Part shown: one piece after another, positions 1 to 8,091 of the stretch
Numbering within the stretch: the stretch's first letter is position 1
Layout: the number at the start of each line of letters is the position of its first letter
Assembly (NCBI RefSeq): GCF_020783335.1
Contig: NZ_CP086068.1
Coordinates: 3,720,001 to 3,784,000 of the forward strand
Length of the DNA stretch: 64,000 nucleotides
Direction of reading: 5' to 3'
DNA from: Mucilaginibacter daejeonensis
GTDB lineage: Bacteria; Bacteroidota; Bacteroidia; Sphingobacteriales; Sphingobacteriaceae
The notes under the pieces: generated by a model
What the model was told of the DNA's origin: nothing
Database searches by the model: none
The model's input: the letters and a program-made list of their open reading frames with translations, nothing else
Made by a program: the position numbers and the translations under genes

Positions 1-494
1 GTGTCATACCGGCGGTCGCAAAATAGGGCACCTCCCAATTTCCTGATAGCTGCCGGGGTGCTTACCCAGCTCGATGTCTTAAGGTCGAACTTGTCGAGCG
101 TTTGTAAGTGCCGATACTGCTCCTCGGTCATTATCTCGATACCCATATCGGCGGCCATACCCACGGCGCTATTGGCGGGCTTATTCTCTTTACGGGCGTT
201 CAATGCTTCGTGATCATAACAGATACTGCGCCGGCCTTTAGGGCTTTCGGCAGCACAATCACAGATCAGGTATTCGCCGGTAGTGGCATCATGGCCGATC
301 ACATCAGGTTCGCCACCGGTGGCCTCCATTTCGGCTACCGACCATAGCTTACCTGCATTAGCTTCCAAACGGCTTTGCACATCGGCCCAGTCCATACCCT
401 CGTGCCGGTGTATGTGCTTGTTAAATCTGGTCTGTAGGGTTTGTAATAGTTCAAGGCGATGCTCGGCCGGTATCTCTTTATTGGTCTTGCTCAT
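1..494 (-). CDS. DUF4256 family protein, C-terminus cut by window edge
   Basis: The frame opens with ATG at 494 and is still open at position 1, so 164 codons are visible and the C-terminus lies outside the window. The translation has the conserved DUF4256 signature: an N-terminal ELLQTLQTRF helix, GGEPDVIGHD, AAESPKGRRSICYD, RKENKP, MTEEQYRHLQ and the GGALFCDRRYD stretch just before the edge. Most of the family (about 190 residues) is therefore present. No biochemical function is known to me for this family, and nothing in the neighbours suggests one. No promoter octamer was recognised upstream. The GH28 gene upstream on the same strand ends in its own terminator hairpin, so this gene is probably transcribed separately. 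Confidence 0.9.
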   Translation of the reverse strand, partial: MSKTNKEIPAEHRLELLQTLQTRFNKHIHRHEGMDWADVQSRLEANAGKLWSVAEMEATGGEPDVIGHDATTGEYLICDCAAESPKGRRSICYDHEALNARKENKPANSAVGMAADMGIEIMTEEQYRHLQTLDKFDLKTSSWVSTPAAIRKLGGALFCDRRYD

Positions 495-573
495 GATCTC
501 AGTTGTCAGGTGCCCGAATTTAGGCATTGTAGCTCACATACCCTAACGTTAACCGTGCGGCAACCTTCATAAA

Positions 574-606
574 AACAAAAGCGGGCCGTAATGGTCCGCT
601 TTTGTT
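574..606 (-). terminator. Rho-independent terminator of the GH28 gene
   Basis: Fourteen-base arms at 574-587 and 593-606 pair with a single G-T mismatch around a 5-base loop; the stem ends in A/T runs on both sides. It lies 19 bases beyond the stop of the minus-strand GH28 gene. Confidence 0.75.
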
Positions 607-625
607 AAAGGTAGATGCGTAAAAC

Positions 626-1876
626 TTACAGTTTTAATGGAGCACCGTTCACGGTCACATTCTCTGCCTTAATGCCTTTGTAAATATTCTTCAATTCAGG
701 GTCTTTTGCGGTGGCAGTGATATTTTTAAAAGTGATATTAGATACCTTATCCAGCGGGTTGCCTTCCAGCTCGCCAAATTTGAGGCAGTCCACCTTAATG
801 TTCGATAGGGTGATGTCATGCACCGTTCCAAAAGGTTTTTCGGCACTGCCACCCAGGTCAAAGAACTGCTTCCACGGAGCTATCTCAATGATCTTGCCGC
901 ACTTGCCGGTAATGTTCTCCACCCTGATGTTCTCAAAATGCTGGTACGTATCGGGGCGCATCTTGAGTTTCAATAGCGGCATATCGTTATTCACTTTGCA
1001 ATTACGCATCACAATGTTGCGGGCGTGTATACTTTCGCTGCCAAGGGTAAGCGTGGCATGAGCGGGGCCAATGGTGCAGTTCTCTACCAGCACATCCTCT
1101 ACGATACCGTTCTCGGGCAGTTGATGCGCATTAGGGCCTTTGCCACCCTTGATGCAAATAGCATCATCATTTACCGATACATAGCAGTTGCGCACGGTCA
1201 CTTTTTTGCATACATCTATATCAACACCGTCGCTGCTTGGGGCCGGTACCGGTTCAAATGGCGAGGTGATACGGCAATTTTCGATCAGCACGTTCTGGCA
1301 TTGGTACAGGTGGGTGGTCCAAAAGCCTGAGTTAACCAATTTGGCGTTCTTGATGGTCACGTTGTTGCATCCCCAAATGAACAACAAGCGAGGGCGATGC
1401 ACTTCGAGGTTGGTCGATTCCTTCCCCGCTTTACGCATTGAGTCGCGGTGATCCCAAAACTGTTTCCAAAAACGCGCACCGTTGCCATTGATCATACCCG
1501 GACCGGTTATGGTGAAACCATTCACCTGGTAGGCGTTCACCAAAGCTGCATAATAGTCCAGCTTTCGGCCTTCCATACGTGAGGGGAGCAGCGGATAGTC
1601 ATTGATATTGTCTGACCCCTTCAATACCGCACCTTCCATGAGGCGCAGGTGAGTTTTGGGTTTAAAAAAGAGCGCACCACTCAGGTAAGTACCTTTTGGG
1701 ATCACTACAGTGCCACCACCGTTGGCAGCGGCTTTATCGATCACCTTTTGTATGGCTTTGGTATTTAAAATGGTGCTATCATTGACCTTCACTCCATAGC
1801 GGGTGATCACCAGGTCCTGCGCGTGCGCAGCAAATGTAAAGGCAGTTAAGCAAGCAAATAGAAAGATCTTCTTCAT
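626..1876 (-). CDS. Glycoside hydrolase family 28 (polygalacturonase-like), secreted
   Basis: Protein of 416 residues with a Sec signal peptide (cleavage near AHA-QD, residue 19-20) followed by a right-handed beta-helix. GH28 enzymes hydrolyse galacturonic-acid linkages in pectin by inversion. The catalytic region is visible: SSDGVDID (residues 214-221), NDDAICIKGG (236-245) with the paired aspartates 237-238, and PAHATLTLGSE (271-281), where the histidine sits in A-H-A rather than the usual G-H-G. The K-M-R near 305-307 replaces the canonical R-I-K. The exact substrate (homogalacturonan, rhamnogalacturonan or a decorated oligomer) cannot be read from sequence. It stands alone between a -7 promoter octamer about 100 bases upstream and a terminator downstream. 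It is one of three GH28 genes in the window. Confidence 0.9.
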   Translation of the reverse strand: MKKIFLFACLTAFTFAAHAQDLVITRYGVKVNDSTILNTKAIQKVIDKAAANGGGTVVIPKGTYLSGALFFKPKTHLRLMEGAVLKGSDNINDYPLLPSRMEGRKLDYYAALVNAYQVNGFTITGPGMINGNGARFWKQFWDHRDSMRKAGKESTNLEVHRPRLLFIWGCNNVTIKNAKLVNSGFWTTHLYQCQNVLIENCRITSPFEPVPAPSSDGVDIDVCKKVTVRNCYVSVNDDAICIKGGKGPNAHQLPENGIVEDVLVENCTIGPAHATLTLGSESIHARNIVMRNCKVNNDMPLLKLKMRPDTYQHFENIRVENITGKCGKIIEIAPWKQFFDLGGSAEKPFGTVHDITLSNIKVDCLKFGELEGNPLDKVSNITFKNITATAKDPELKNIYKGIKAENVTVNGAPLKL

Positions 1877-1973
1877 TTATCAGTTCAAGGTGAGCATGTC
1901 ATGCCCAATCATTCAAGGCTGCCTGACAACTCGTTTTATAAGTCTATAACGGTCAATAACGATGTGCTGGTAC

Positions 1974-1981
1974 CAAATATA
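1974..1981 (-). promoter_or_regulatory. Candidate -7 promoter element for the GH28 gene
   Basis: Reads TATATTTG on the minus strand, a perfect match to the Bacteroidota -7 consensus TAnnTTTG. It would give a leader of roughly 90 bases before the ATG at 1876. No clear -33 TTG was found at the usual distance. Confidence 0.45.
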
Positions 1982-2158
1982 TACAGGTCGGGTAAAATGC
2001 CTGTCCTGCACTGTGGGTTAGCTGGCTGCCCGATACCGGCGTAAGCACTATCATTGGACCATCTTTACTCCTTTTCGGTTTAACACAAACCATCAGGGTA
2101 TTTACCGAATAAACGCTGTACGACGCCAACCTGATAGGTGCGCTTTGCTCCAAATATT

Positions 2159-2166
2159 TAATTTTG
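2159..2166 (+). promoter_or_regulatory. Candidate -7 promoter element for the sensor kinase
   Basis: Reads TAATTTTG, a perfect TAnnTTTG match 26 bases before the ATG at 2193. It lies downstream of the alternative TTG start at 2145, which supports starting translation at 2193. Confidence 0.45.
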
Positions 2167-2192
2167 AAGAAAGCCCGTTATTTGACCAAGAG

Positions 2193-3974
2193 ATGCCGAC
2201 CCACACCGATCACCATCCACAGCAGGAGCCAGCTAATGCTGCGCACCCCCCGCCCGATGTTACTGACCATGACCTGATCAGCCAGCTTGGCCAGGCCCTT
2301 GCTCATGCCCACCAGCCTGAACAGATTAAAGCTATCGCGGCCAGGCTACTGGCCGAGGTCACTGAACGGGACCGTATCGCAGCAGAGGCTGCCAAAGCCG
2401 AGGAACAGCTACGTAACAGTGCCGACCGGTATCGTACGTTACTCAACTCTATAGATGAGGGGTTTTGCATCATCGAGATGATCCATGATGAAAACGGCAA
2501 GCCTATCGATTACCTTTTTGTAGAGGTGAACCACATATTTGAAAAGCAGACCGGCCTGCGCGATGTGGTAGGTAAAAAGGTAAGCCATCTATCGCCCCTT
2601 ACTGAGGATCACTGGCTGCAAGATTATGATAACGTTGCGCGTACCGGCCAGCCCATGCGTGTAGAGAACTATCATGCCGGCACCGAGCGCTGGTACCTGG
2701 CCAACGCCGCCCGGGTAGGCCATGCCGGGAGCAAGCAGGTAGGCGTGGTATTTGAGGACATAACCGAGCGCAAACGCTTTGAGCAACGCCAGGCCCTATT
2801 ACTCCAACTGACCGATGCTTTGCGCCCAGTGGCCGACCCGACCCAGATACAACAGACCATGGCTCACACCATACGCGACTTTTACAAGGTGGATCGGTGT
2901 TTTTACGCTGAGATAGAAAACGGAGACGCCATTATACGCCGCGACGCCTGCCCTGCCGACCTGCCGTCGATCGCGGGCACGTACGCTATTGGCAGCATGC
3001 GTTTGTTCAATAGTGTGCTGGATGCCGGCAAACCGTTCATCGTTACCGATGCTCACACCTCTCCCATTTTGGATGAGGAATTACGCGCGTTATGTCTTTC
3101 GCTCCAGATCATTTCTTTTCTTGATGTGCCGGTGATCAAGCATGGTGTACCCGTAGGTATACTGTGCATCACACACTCCGTACCCCGCGAGTGGGATGAT
3201 TTTGACATTGAACTGGCCGCCGAGATAGCCGAACGCACCTGGACCGCCGTAGAACGATCGCACGCCCAGGCGGCCCTACACCGTGCCGAAGCAGATGAGC
3301 GGGTGAGGAAGGTGATGTTACAAAATCAGCAGGAGACCTTTAAAGCCACGCTATCCATCCAGGAAGAAGAACGCCGCCGTATATCAGAAAGCTTGCATAA
3401 CGGCTTGGGGCAATTGCTTTACGGCATCAAGATCAGCTTGAGCCACCTTACCTGCGATCAGGCCACCGCCGATCCTAATACCTTCATCACGCATAAGCAA
3501 TACACTGATCAGCTGCTGAGCCAGGCCATACGCGAGAGCCGGCGTATATCGCACGAGTTGATTCCAGCCATGCTGGAGGATTTTGGGCTCAAGGCCGCCA
3601 TTGAGGATATCTGTAAACAATTTTCGAATGGTGTGCAGTTCAGGTGTAAGATCACCGGCATTACCGAGCGCCTTGATGGTTACCTGGAATTGGCCATTTT
3701 CCGTATCGTTCAGGAACTGCTTACCAATGTGATCAAGCATGCCAAGGCGACGCTGGTTTGGGCTAACGTTAAATTACAGAACGAGGTGATCATCATTAGC
3801 GTGAAAGATAATGGCAAAGGCTTCAACACGACCGTGGGCAAACGCCCGGGCATTGGGCTGGCATCGATACGCAGCAAGATGAAACTCATGAACGGCGATG
3901 TTAAGGTGATCACGGCGGCTAACGAGGGATCTACCGTTAAGGTAACGCTGCCGCTGCAACGTACCGATAGCTGA
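2193..3974 (+). CDS. PAS-GAF sensor histidine kinase, NarX/HisKA_3 type
   Basis: Soluble sensor kinase of 593 residues with no predicted membrane segment. The N-terminal 70 residues are polar with a coiled-coil-like stretch. A PAS domain follows (about 75-195, ending in the typical EDITERKRFEQ helix), then a GAF domain (about 205-355), then a HisKA_3 dimerisation helix with the phospho-acceptor His402 in EEERRRISESLHNGLGQ, and a HATPase domain with the N-box (VQELLTNVIKHA) and DNGKGFN/PGIGLASI motifs. The HisKA_3 type normally pairs with LuxR/NarL response regulators, and one starts 124 bases downstream. An in-frame TTG at 2145 would add 16 residues, but the ATG at 2193 fits the promoter octamer better. 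The signal sensed is unknown. Confidence 0.9.
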   Translation: MPTHTDHHPQQEPANAAHPPPDVTDHDLISQLGQALAHAHQPEQIKAIAARLLAEVTERDRIAAEAAKAEEQLRNSADRYRTLLNSIDEGFCIIEMIHDENGKPIDYLFVEVNHIFEKQTGLRDVVGKKVSHLSPLTEDHWLQDYDNVARTGQPMRVENYHAGTERWYLANAARVGHAGSKQVGVVFEDITERKRFEQRQALLLQLTDALRPVADPTQIQQTMAHTIRDFYKVDRCFYAEIENGDAIIRRDACPADLPSIAGTYAIGSMRLFNSVLDAGKPFIVTDAHTSPILDEELRALCLSLQIISFLDVPVIKHGVPVGILCITHSVPREWDDFDIELAAEIAERTWTAVERSHAQAALHRAEADERVRKVMLQNQQETFKATLSIQEEERRRISESLHNGLGQLLYGIKISLSHLTCDQATADPNTFITHKQYTDQLLSQAIRESRRISHELIPAMLEDFGLKAAIEDICKQFSNGVQFRCKITGITERLDGYLELAIFRIVQELLTNVIKHAKATLVWANVKLQNEVIIISVKDNGKGFNTTVGKRPGIGLASIRSKMKLMNGDVKVITAANEGSTVKVTLPLQRTDS

Positions 3975-4098
3975 GCGGAGTGAAAAGCCGCCTTTTAAAA
4001 TGTGTGAATTACGCTTAAGGATCGAGTATTTGCCGTATTGATTATACTTTCCGATCGTTGAATTTTTGCAGGCTATAGCTATCTATTAACGCCTGTTC

Positions 4099-4740
4099 AT
4101 GATCAAGATATTATTGGCTGAAGATCACGCCATTGTTAGGAACGCACTCAAGGAATTACTGGAAAAGGTACCCACGATCAGGGTGGTGGGCGAAGCACTG
4201 AACGGCAGCGATGTGATCAGCATGATCACCACACTGGAAGCCGACATTTTGCTGGCCGACCTTAACATGCCCGGACTTAACGGGGTCGACCTGGCCCGGC
4301 AACTCAACCAGCAAAAACACCCTATTAAGGTAATGATGCTCACCATGCATGATCACCGATCTTATGTGATCGATGCATTTAGGGCCGGGGTACAGGCATA
4401 CCTGATCAAGAACGTAAGCGGCGACGAACTGGTGTTCGCTATTAAACAGGTACACAGCGGGCGTAAGTACCTGGCCAACGAGCTGTCGTTACAACTATTG
4501 GATGAAAGATTAAAGGCACCGGTACAGGTGCTTGAAGGAGGAATAAAAGCAGAGCTATCGGCACGCGAAAAACTTGTACTTGAGCTGATGGCAGAGGGAC
4601 TGACCAACCAGCAAATAGCCGACCGGCTATTTACCAGTAAGCGTACAGTGGAAGGGCATCGCCAGGCCATGATCAAAAAGACCGGCGTCAGCAATACCGC
4701 TTCACTCATCAAGTACGCCATGATCAATCAACTCATTTGA
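4099..4740 (+). CDS. LuxR/NarL-family response regulator
   Basis: Protein of 213 residues: a receiver domain (about 1-120) with the acidic pocket AEDH and phospho-acceptor Asp54 in LLADLNMPG, then a LuxR-type helix-turn-helix (about 148-213) with the signature LTNQQIADRLFTSKRTVEGHRQ. It sits directly behind the HisKA_3 kinase on the same strand and is its likely partner, forming a NarXL-like DNA-binding output. It is closely similar to the regulator at 5609-6259 (shared AEDH, GEALNG, TNQ-IADRLFTSKRT and NTASLI), so the two are probably paralogues. The targets are unknown. Confidence 0.93.
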   Translation: MIKILLAEDHAIVRNALKELLEKVPTIRVVGEALNGSDVISMITTLEADILLADLNMPGLNGVDLARQLNQQKHPIKVMMLTMHDHRSYVIDAFRAGVQAYLIKNVSGDELVFAIKQVHSGRKYLANELSLQLLDERLKAPVQVLEGGIKAELSAREKLVLELMAEGLTNQQIADRLFTSKRTVEGHRQAMIKKTGVSNTASLIKYAMINQLI

Positions 4741-4742
4741 CC

Positions 4743-5066
4743 TCAAACGGTGATCAGGTTAACGCTTTGCGCGCTGATAAAGGTACGGTAACGCCTGATG
4801 GCCTGTTCATCAGTGAACTGCTGCGTTTGCAAGCGTCCTTGTACGTAAACCAATGCGCCTTTATTGAGGTCGTGCACATTGATCAGCCGTTCGCCGATCT
4901 TGATATCATGCGTTTCGGTGTGAGTGGTAGTGGCCTCACGTCCTATTTGCTCTATCGTTAATAATGAAAAACAAAGTATACGCTCGCCGCCACTAACGTG
5001 CCAGCGGGGCTCTTTGATGATGCGTCCCATCAACATGACCTTATTTACACAAGAATTCTCTTTCAT
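4743..5066 (-). CDS. Short single-stranded DNA-binding (SSB-like) protein
   Basis: Protein of 107 residues with the SSB-type OB fold: NKVMLMGRIIKEPRWH, then SGGERILCFSLLT, an ETHDIKIGERL strand and the typical GALVYVQGRLQTQQF segment. It has no acidic C-terminal tail, so it is probably an accessory paralogue rather than the housekeeping SSB that recruits replication partners. Its ATG overlaps the stop codon of the receiver protein (TCAT on the plus strand at 5063-5066), implying translational coupling. It converges on the NarL-type regulator with 2 bases between stops. Role unknown; competence or recombination-associated SSBs have a similar size. Confidence 0.85.
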   Translation of the reverse strand: MKENSCVNKVMLMGRIIKEPRWHVSGGERILCFSLLTIEQIGREATTTHTETHDIKIGERLINVHDLNKGALVYVQGRLQTQQFTDEQAIRRYRTFISAQSVNLITV

Positions 5067-5461
5067 GTACGTTCCAAAAATGTATCTGACCTTGTAAGTG
5101 AACTGATCGAATCTGTCATCTCTTTCAGATCAAATGGCTTGGAGATAAAAACGTCGCAATGGTAATCGCCTAAAGAGCGGATCACCCTTGAATGTGCCGA
5201 CATCAGCACCACCGGTAACTTGCAGGTAGCCTCATTGAATTTGACCTGGTGGCACATCTCGCCGCCATTGATACCATCAAGTATATAGTCAATGATCAAA
5301 ATATCAGGTTCGTGCTGGTTTATCTCCTTTAATATATCTGGTGTTTCCAGCAAGCCGGTGACCTGATAACCTTCGTATGTAAGTATCTCGCTTAATACAT
5401 CCAATACGGCTTCGTCGTTGTCTATGATCAGTATTCGTTTGCTACGCCCCTCTCTCGCCAT
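5063..5461 (-). CDS. Receiver-only response regulator
   Basis: Stand-alone receiver domain of 132 residues. The acidic residues IDNDE (13-17), phospho-acceptor Asp58 in LIIDYILDG, the switch serine in LMSAHS and the lysine in ISKPFD are all present, so it should be phosphorylatable. No output domain follows. Its stop codon overlaps the start of the SSB-like gene by the ATGA arrangement, making a two-gene operon. Such single-domain proteins usually act by protein-protein interaction or as phosphate relays; the two neighbouring NarL-type systems are possible partners. A nested palindrome lies 56 bases upstream. Confidence 0.9.
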   Translation of the reverse strand: MAREGRSKRILIIDNDEAVLDVLSEILTYEGYQVTGLLETPDILKEINQHEPDILIIDYILDGINGGEMCHQVKFNEATCKLPVVLMSAHSRVIRSLGDYHCDVFISKPFDLKEMTDSISSLTRSDTFLERT

Positions 5462-5516
5462 GTTGATCTTTAGTTAGATGACGTAGCGAAGGTACAACCT
5501 ATGGTTTTGGAACATA

Positions 5517-5553
5517 ACGTATTTATACCCGAAAAACGTTTCGGTAAATACGT
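5517..5553. promoter_or_regulatory. Nested palindrome upstream of receiver-SSB operon
   Basis: Outer arms ACGTATTTA (5517-5525) and TAAATACGT (5545-5553) are perfectly complementary. Inside them CCGAAA (5529-5534) pairs with TTTCGG (5539-5544) around the loop AACG; only a 3-base bulge interrupts a 15-pair stem. There is no T-run, so a protein-binding site or RNA structure is more likely than a terminator. Confidence 0.5.
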
Positions 5554-5608
5554 AAATTAATTATTGGTTAACCGGAGTGGATCACTGTAGCAGTGAGATA
5601 CGGAAAGA

Positions 5609-6259
5609 TCAATTGATCAGTCCGTTCTGTATGGCATAGCGGATCAGGGAGGCAGTGTTCTTGGTGCCGGTCTTTTCAATGAGCGACTGGCGGTAGTTCT
5701 CGATGGTGCGTTTGCTGGTGAACAGGCGGTCAGCGATCTCCTGGTTGGTCAGGCCGTCGGCGATGAGGATCAGCGTCTCGATCTCGCGTGAGGTGTATTC
5801 GATGCCGGTCTCGGCCTCTAATTTATGGCGGTTAGGCTGTTGGATCAGCCTGTCTAAAAAGCGTAGGGATAGTTCGGAGCAAATGTAACGGCCGTCGATA
5901 TGGATATGCTGGAGCGAGAAGATCAGTTCATCGGCGCTTATGTTCTTGAGCAGGTAGCCGCTCACCCCAGCCTGGAAGGCTTGCACAACGTAGCGCTCGT
6001 GATCGAGCATACTCAGGATCACTACTTTTACGATCGAGCCCTGCTCTTTCAATCTTTCGGCCATCTCGATACCGCTCATTACGGGCATATTGATATCGGC
6101 CAGGATCATATCGGCGCTGATGCCACTATCGAGCAGGTCAAGTACCTCCTGGCCATTGAGTGCCTCGCCAACGATCTTAAGGTCCTTAACCTTTTCGAGC
6201 AGGTTACGGATGCCGTTGCGTACAATATTGTGGTCCTCTGCCAGTATGATCTTTACCAT
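5609..6259 (-). CDS. LuxR/NarL-family response regulator
   Basis: Protein of 216 residues with a receiver domain (Asp55 in MILADINMP, AEDH acidic pocket) and a C-terminal LuxR helix-turn-helix (TSREIETLILIADGLTNQEI and RLFTSKRTIENYRQ). It is a paralogue of the regulator at 4099-4740. No kinase gene is adjacent on its own strand, so it is an orphan unless the PAS-GAF kinase at 2193 or a distant kinase phosphorylates it. The DNA targets are unknown. A near-consensus -7 sequence (TATATTTT) lies in the 79-base gap upstream. Confidence 0.92.
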   Translation of the reverse strand: MVKIILAEDHNIVRNGIRNLLEKVKDLKIVGEALNGQEVLDLLDSGISADMILADINMPVMSGIEMAERLKEQGSIVKVVILSMLDHERYVVQAFQAGVSGYLLKNISADELIFSLQHIHIDGRYICSELSLRFLDRLIQQPNRHKLEAETGIEYTSREIETLILIADGLTNQEIADRLFTSKRTIENYRQSLIEKTGTKNTASLIRYAIQNGLIN

Positions 6260-6338
6260 GGCGCTCTTTTAAGTATAACGCTAAAATATAGGAATATGCT
6301 TTTGGTGATCGATCAATTTTGCAAGATCAGCATGACCG

Positions 6339-7466
6339 TTACACAGATGCATTGATCTGGAAACGGTCGGATAAGGAGGCTTGAGGGTCACCGGCCACGT
6401 CATCAGGGTGCGGCATGGCGTAATATTCTCCCGTGATCAGCAGGCCCTGATCAGGCTGCTTTTCGACGGAGATCTTAAGAAAACCATGGGCCGCTTCGTT
6501 GTAGGTCACCAGGTCAACATCCTTTAATAATGGGCTATCGGCGGTAAAACGGGCATCATCGGTGGCGGCTATAGAGTGCAGTTCACTAAAACCGCCTGAT
6601 CCTGCCACGATGTAGGTCAAAGAGCCGTTGGCGTAGTGTTTTTGGAAACGCTGATAGTTGTGCACATGGCCGCTTAATACCACATCTGGCCTGATACCTA
6701 TCTGATCGAATACCCCTTCTAAAAGGCTGATCATATACGCGCTGGCGCCATGGTTGGTATCGGCTGAGTACGGCGCATGGTGCACGCACAAGATCACTGC
6801 CTTATCAGGGCGTTGGGCATTGGCGGCGATCAGTTCACTGATCAGCCATTGGCGTTGCTCCTCACTCACTGATCCGAACTTGGGCGTGTTGCTATGCATA
6901 CCTATGATGGTGGCCAGTGGTGTATCCAGCGTCCAGTATACGTTGGGTTGCGTCATGCTTTTGCGTTCTGCTCCGTTGCTAAAGGGCACGATACGCGGCT
7001 CGGTGTCGCAAAAAACTGCGGTAAAAGCATCCAGGCTGCGGTATGGGTTCGCATCCTCGGGGTCTACCTCACTGTCATGATTACCGGCAATAGCAAATAT
7101 GGGTCCCGGGTAGTTGCGGTAGGGCTCAAAGAACTGGCGTGCGTAACGCGCCGCCTGCCCGTGATGATAAACGATATCGCCCAAATGATACAGGAACTTG
7201 GGACGTTCCTTGTCGGTAAGATCGCCCTTGAACTGGCGGGCCATGGCATTTACCACCAGCTGCTGTGATCGCGGGTCGGTCACGTTACCGGTATCACCCA
7301 CCATGTGGAACACCAGTTTGCGGGCATCGGGAGCCACGGCGGTCACCTCGCTCAGGTTCAAATGATAGGGGTATGCACCCGTGGGCTGGGGTAACGGCTG
7401 TATCTTATAACTATCGTCGGGCAAATCTTTCTTGAATACGGGGGTAGTATGTTTCTCTATCGCCAT
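6339..7466 (-). CDS. Calcineurin-like metallophosphoesterase
   Basis: Protein of 375 residues with all metallophosphoesterase motifs in order: GDTG (57-60), HLGDIVYHHG, AGNHDSE, LCVHHAPYS and SGHVHNYQRF. These supply the histidine, aspartate and asparagine ligands for a binuclear metal centre that hydrolyses phosphoesters. The organisation resembles purple-acid-phosphatase-like enzymes rather than small DNA-processing ones. No signal peptide is visible (MAIEKHTTPVFKKD), so it is probably cytoplasmic. The substrate cannot be assigned. A perfect promoter octamer lies 28 bases upstream and the gene appears monocistronic. Confidence 0.88.
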   Translation of the reverse strand: MAIEKHTTPVFKKDLPDDSYKIQPLPQPTGAYPYHLNLSEVTAVAPDARKLVFHMVGDTGNVTDPRSQQLVVNAMARQFKGDLTDKERPKFLYHLGDIVYHHGQAARYARQFFEPYRNYPGPIFAIAGNHDSEVDPEDANPYRSLDAFTAVFCDTEPRIVPFSNGAERKSMTQPNVYWTLDTPLATIIGMHSNTPKFGSVSEEQRQWLISELIAANAQRPDKAVILCVHHAPYSADTNHGASAYMISLLEGVFDQIGIRPDVVLSGHVHNYQRFQKHYANGSLTYIVAGSGGFSELHSIAATDDARFTADSPLLKDVDLVTYNEAAHGFLKISVEKQPDQGLLITGEYYAMPHPDDVAGDPQASLSDRFQINASV

Positions 7467-7493
7467 CAGGCTTTACGGGTTGGTGAACGGTGG

Positions 7494-7501
7494 CAAATCT
7501 A
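7494..7501 (-). promoter_or_regulatory. Candidate promoter of the metallophosphoesterase
   Basis: Minus-strand TAGATTTG matches the -7 consensus TAnnTTTG exactly. A TTTG at 7519-7522 lies 17 bases further upstream and may be the -33 box, slightly closer than the usual 19-21. Confidence 0.5.
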
Positions 7502-7524
7502 CGGTTCACAATATAAATCAAAGG

Positions 7525-7989
7525 TTAAATGATGTTTTTATCCGGATGCAGCACCATCTCGATGTGGTCTATCCCATCCTCGTCATAGATCTCGCCTTCG
7601 GGCACGAAGCCTAACGAACCATAAAATTTGACCGCATAGTACTGAGCCCCGATGCGCACCGGCTGCGCGCCATACAGGTCAGCACACGCCTGGATCGATC
7701 TTTCCATCAACTCACGCCCTAAGCCGGTGCCCCTGAACGCAGGCGAGGTGACCACTCGACCGATCGATACTTCGGCATACGACACCCCTGCCGGCACGAT
7801 GCGGCTATAAGCGGCCAGCGCTTCGCCCTTGTACAGCAACAGGTGATGGCATTTCTGGTCCTTATCATCAGCATCCAGGAAAACGCAGTTCTGCTCTACC
7901 ACAAATACCTCGCTGCGCAGCTTTAATAATTGGTACAGTTGAATGTTGCTCAGTTGCTCGAATGACCGGATGACACTGGTAGTTTCCAT
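7525..7989 (-). CDS. ElaA-like GNAT N-acetyltransferase
   Basis: Protein of 154 residues from the ATG at 7989. The ElaA pattern is clear: FEQLSNIQLYQLLKLRSEVF, VVEQNCVFLDADDKDQ, then the acetyl-CoA pyrophosphate-binding segment GRVVTSPAFRGTGLGRELM, and the C-terminal VKFYGSLGF. A longer frame back to 8037 exists, but ElaA homologues begin like MTW.WKSFDEL, matching the METT start, and the candidate -7 promoter lies between the two starts. The acceptor substrate is unknown. It is divergent from the MscS gene. Confidence 0.88.
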   Translation of the reverse strand: METTSVIRSFEQLSNIQLYQLLKLRSEVFVVEQNCVFLDADDKDQKCHHLLLYKGEALAAYSRIVPAGVSYAEVSIGRVVTSPAFRGTGLGRELMERSIQACADLYGAQPVRIGAQYYAVKFYGSLGFVPEGEIYDEDGIDHIEMVLHPDKNII

Positions 7990-7993
7990 AACA

Positions 7994-8001
7994 CAAAGGT
8001 A
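7994..8001 (-). promoter_or_regulatory. Candidate -7 element abutting the GNAT start
   Basis: Minus-strand TACCTTTG, a perfect TAnnTTTG, ends only 4 bases before the ATG at 7989. If used, the transcript would be leaderless or nearly so. Confidence 0.35.
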
Positions 8002-8091
8002 TGACAATTTAGTACCTAAAATGCCTTGCAAGCCCAACGCACATGAACAAAAACGACCAACGCAGGGTTAGTAGTGTTACCTGACCGAGGT

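Larger units (their letters stand above)
1877..2192. other. Divergent intergenic region with two promoter octamers
   Basis: No credible gene lies in these 316 bases between the divergent GH28 and sensor-kinase genes. Two TAnnTTTG octamers are present, one on each strand (1974-1981 minus, 2159-2166 plus). Nothing else was recognised. Confidence 0.6.

Noticed and set aside
1953..2153. 66-residue minus-strand frame between GH28 and the sensor kinase
   Set aside because: It spans a promoter octamer, overlaps the promoter region of the kinase, and has no recognisable features.
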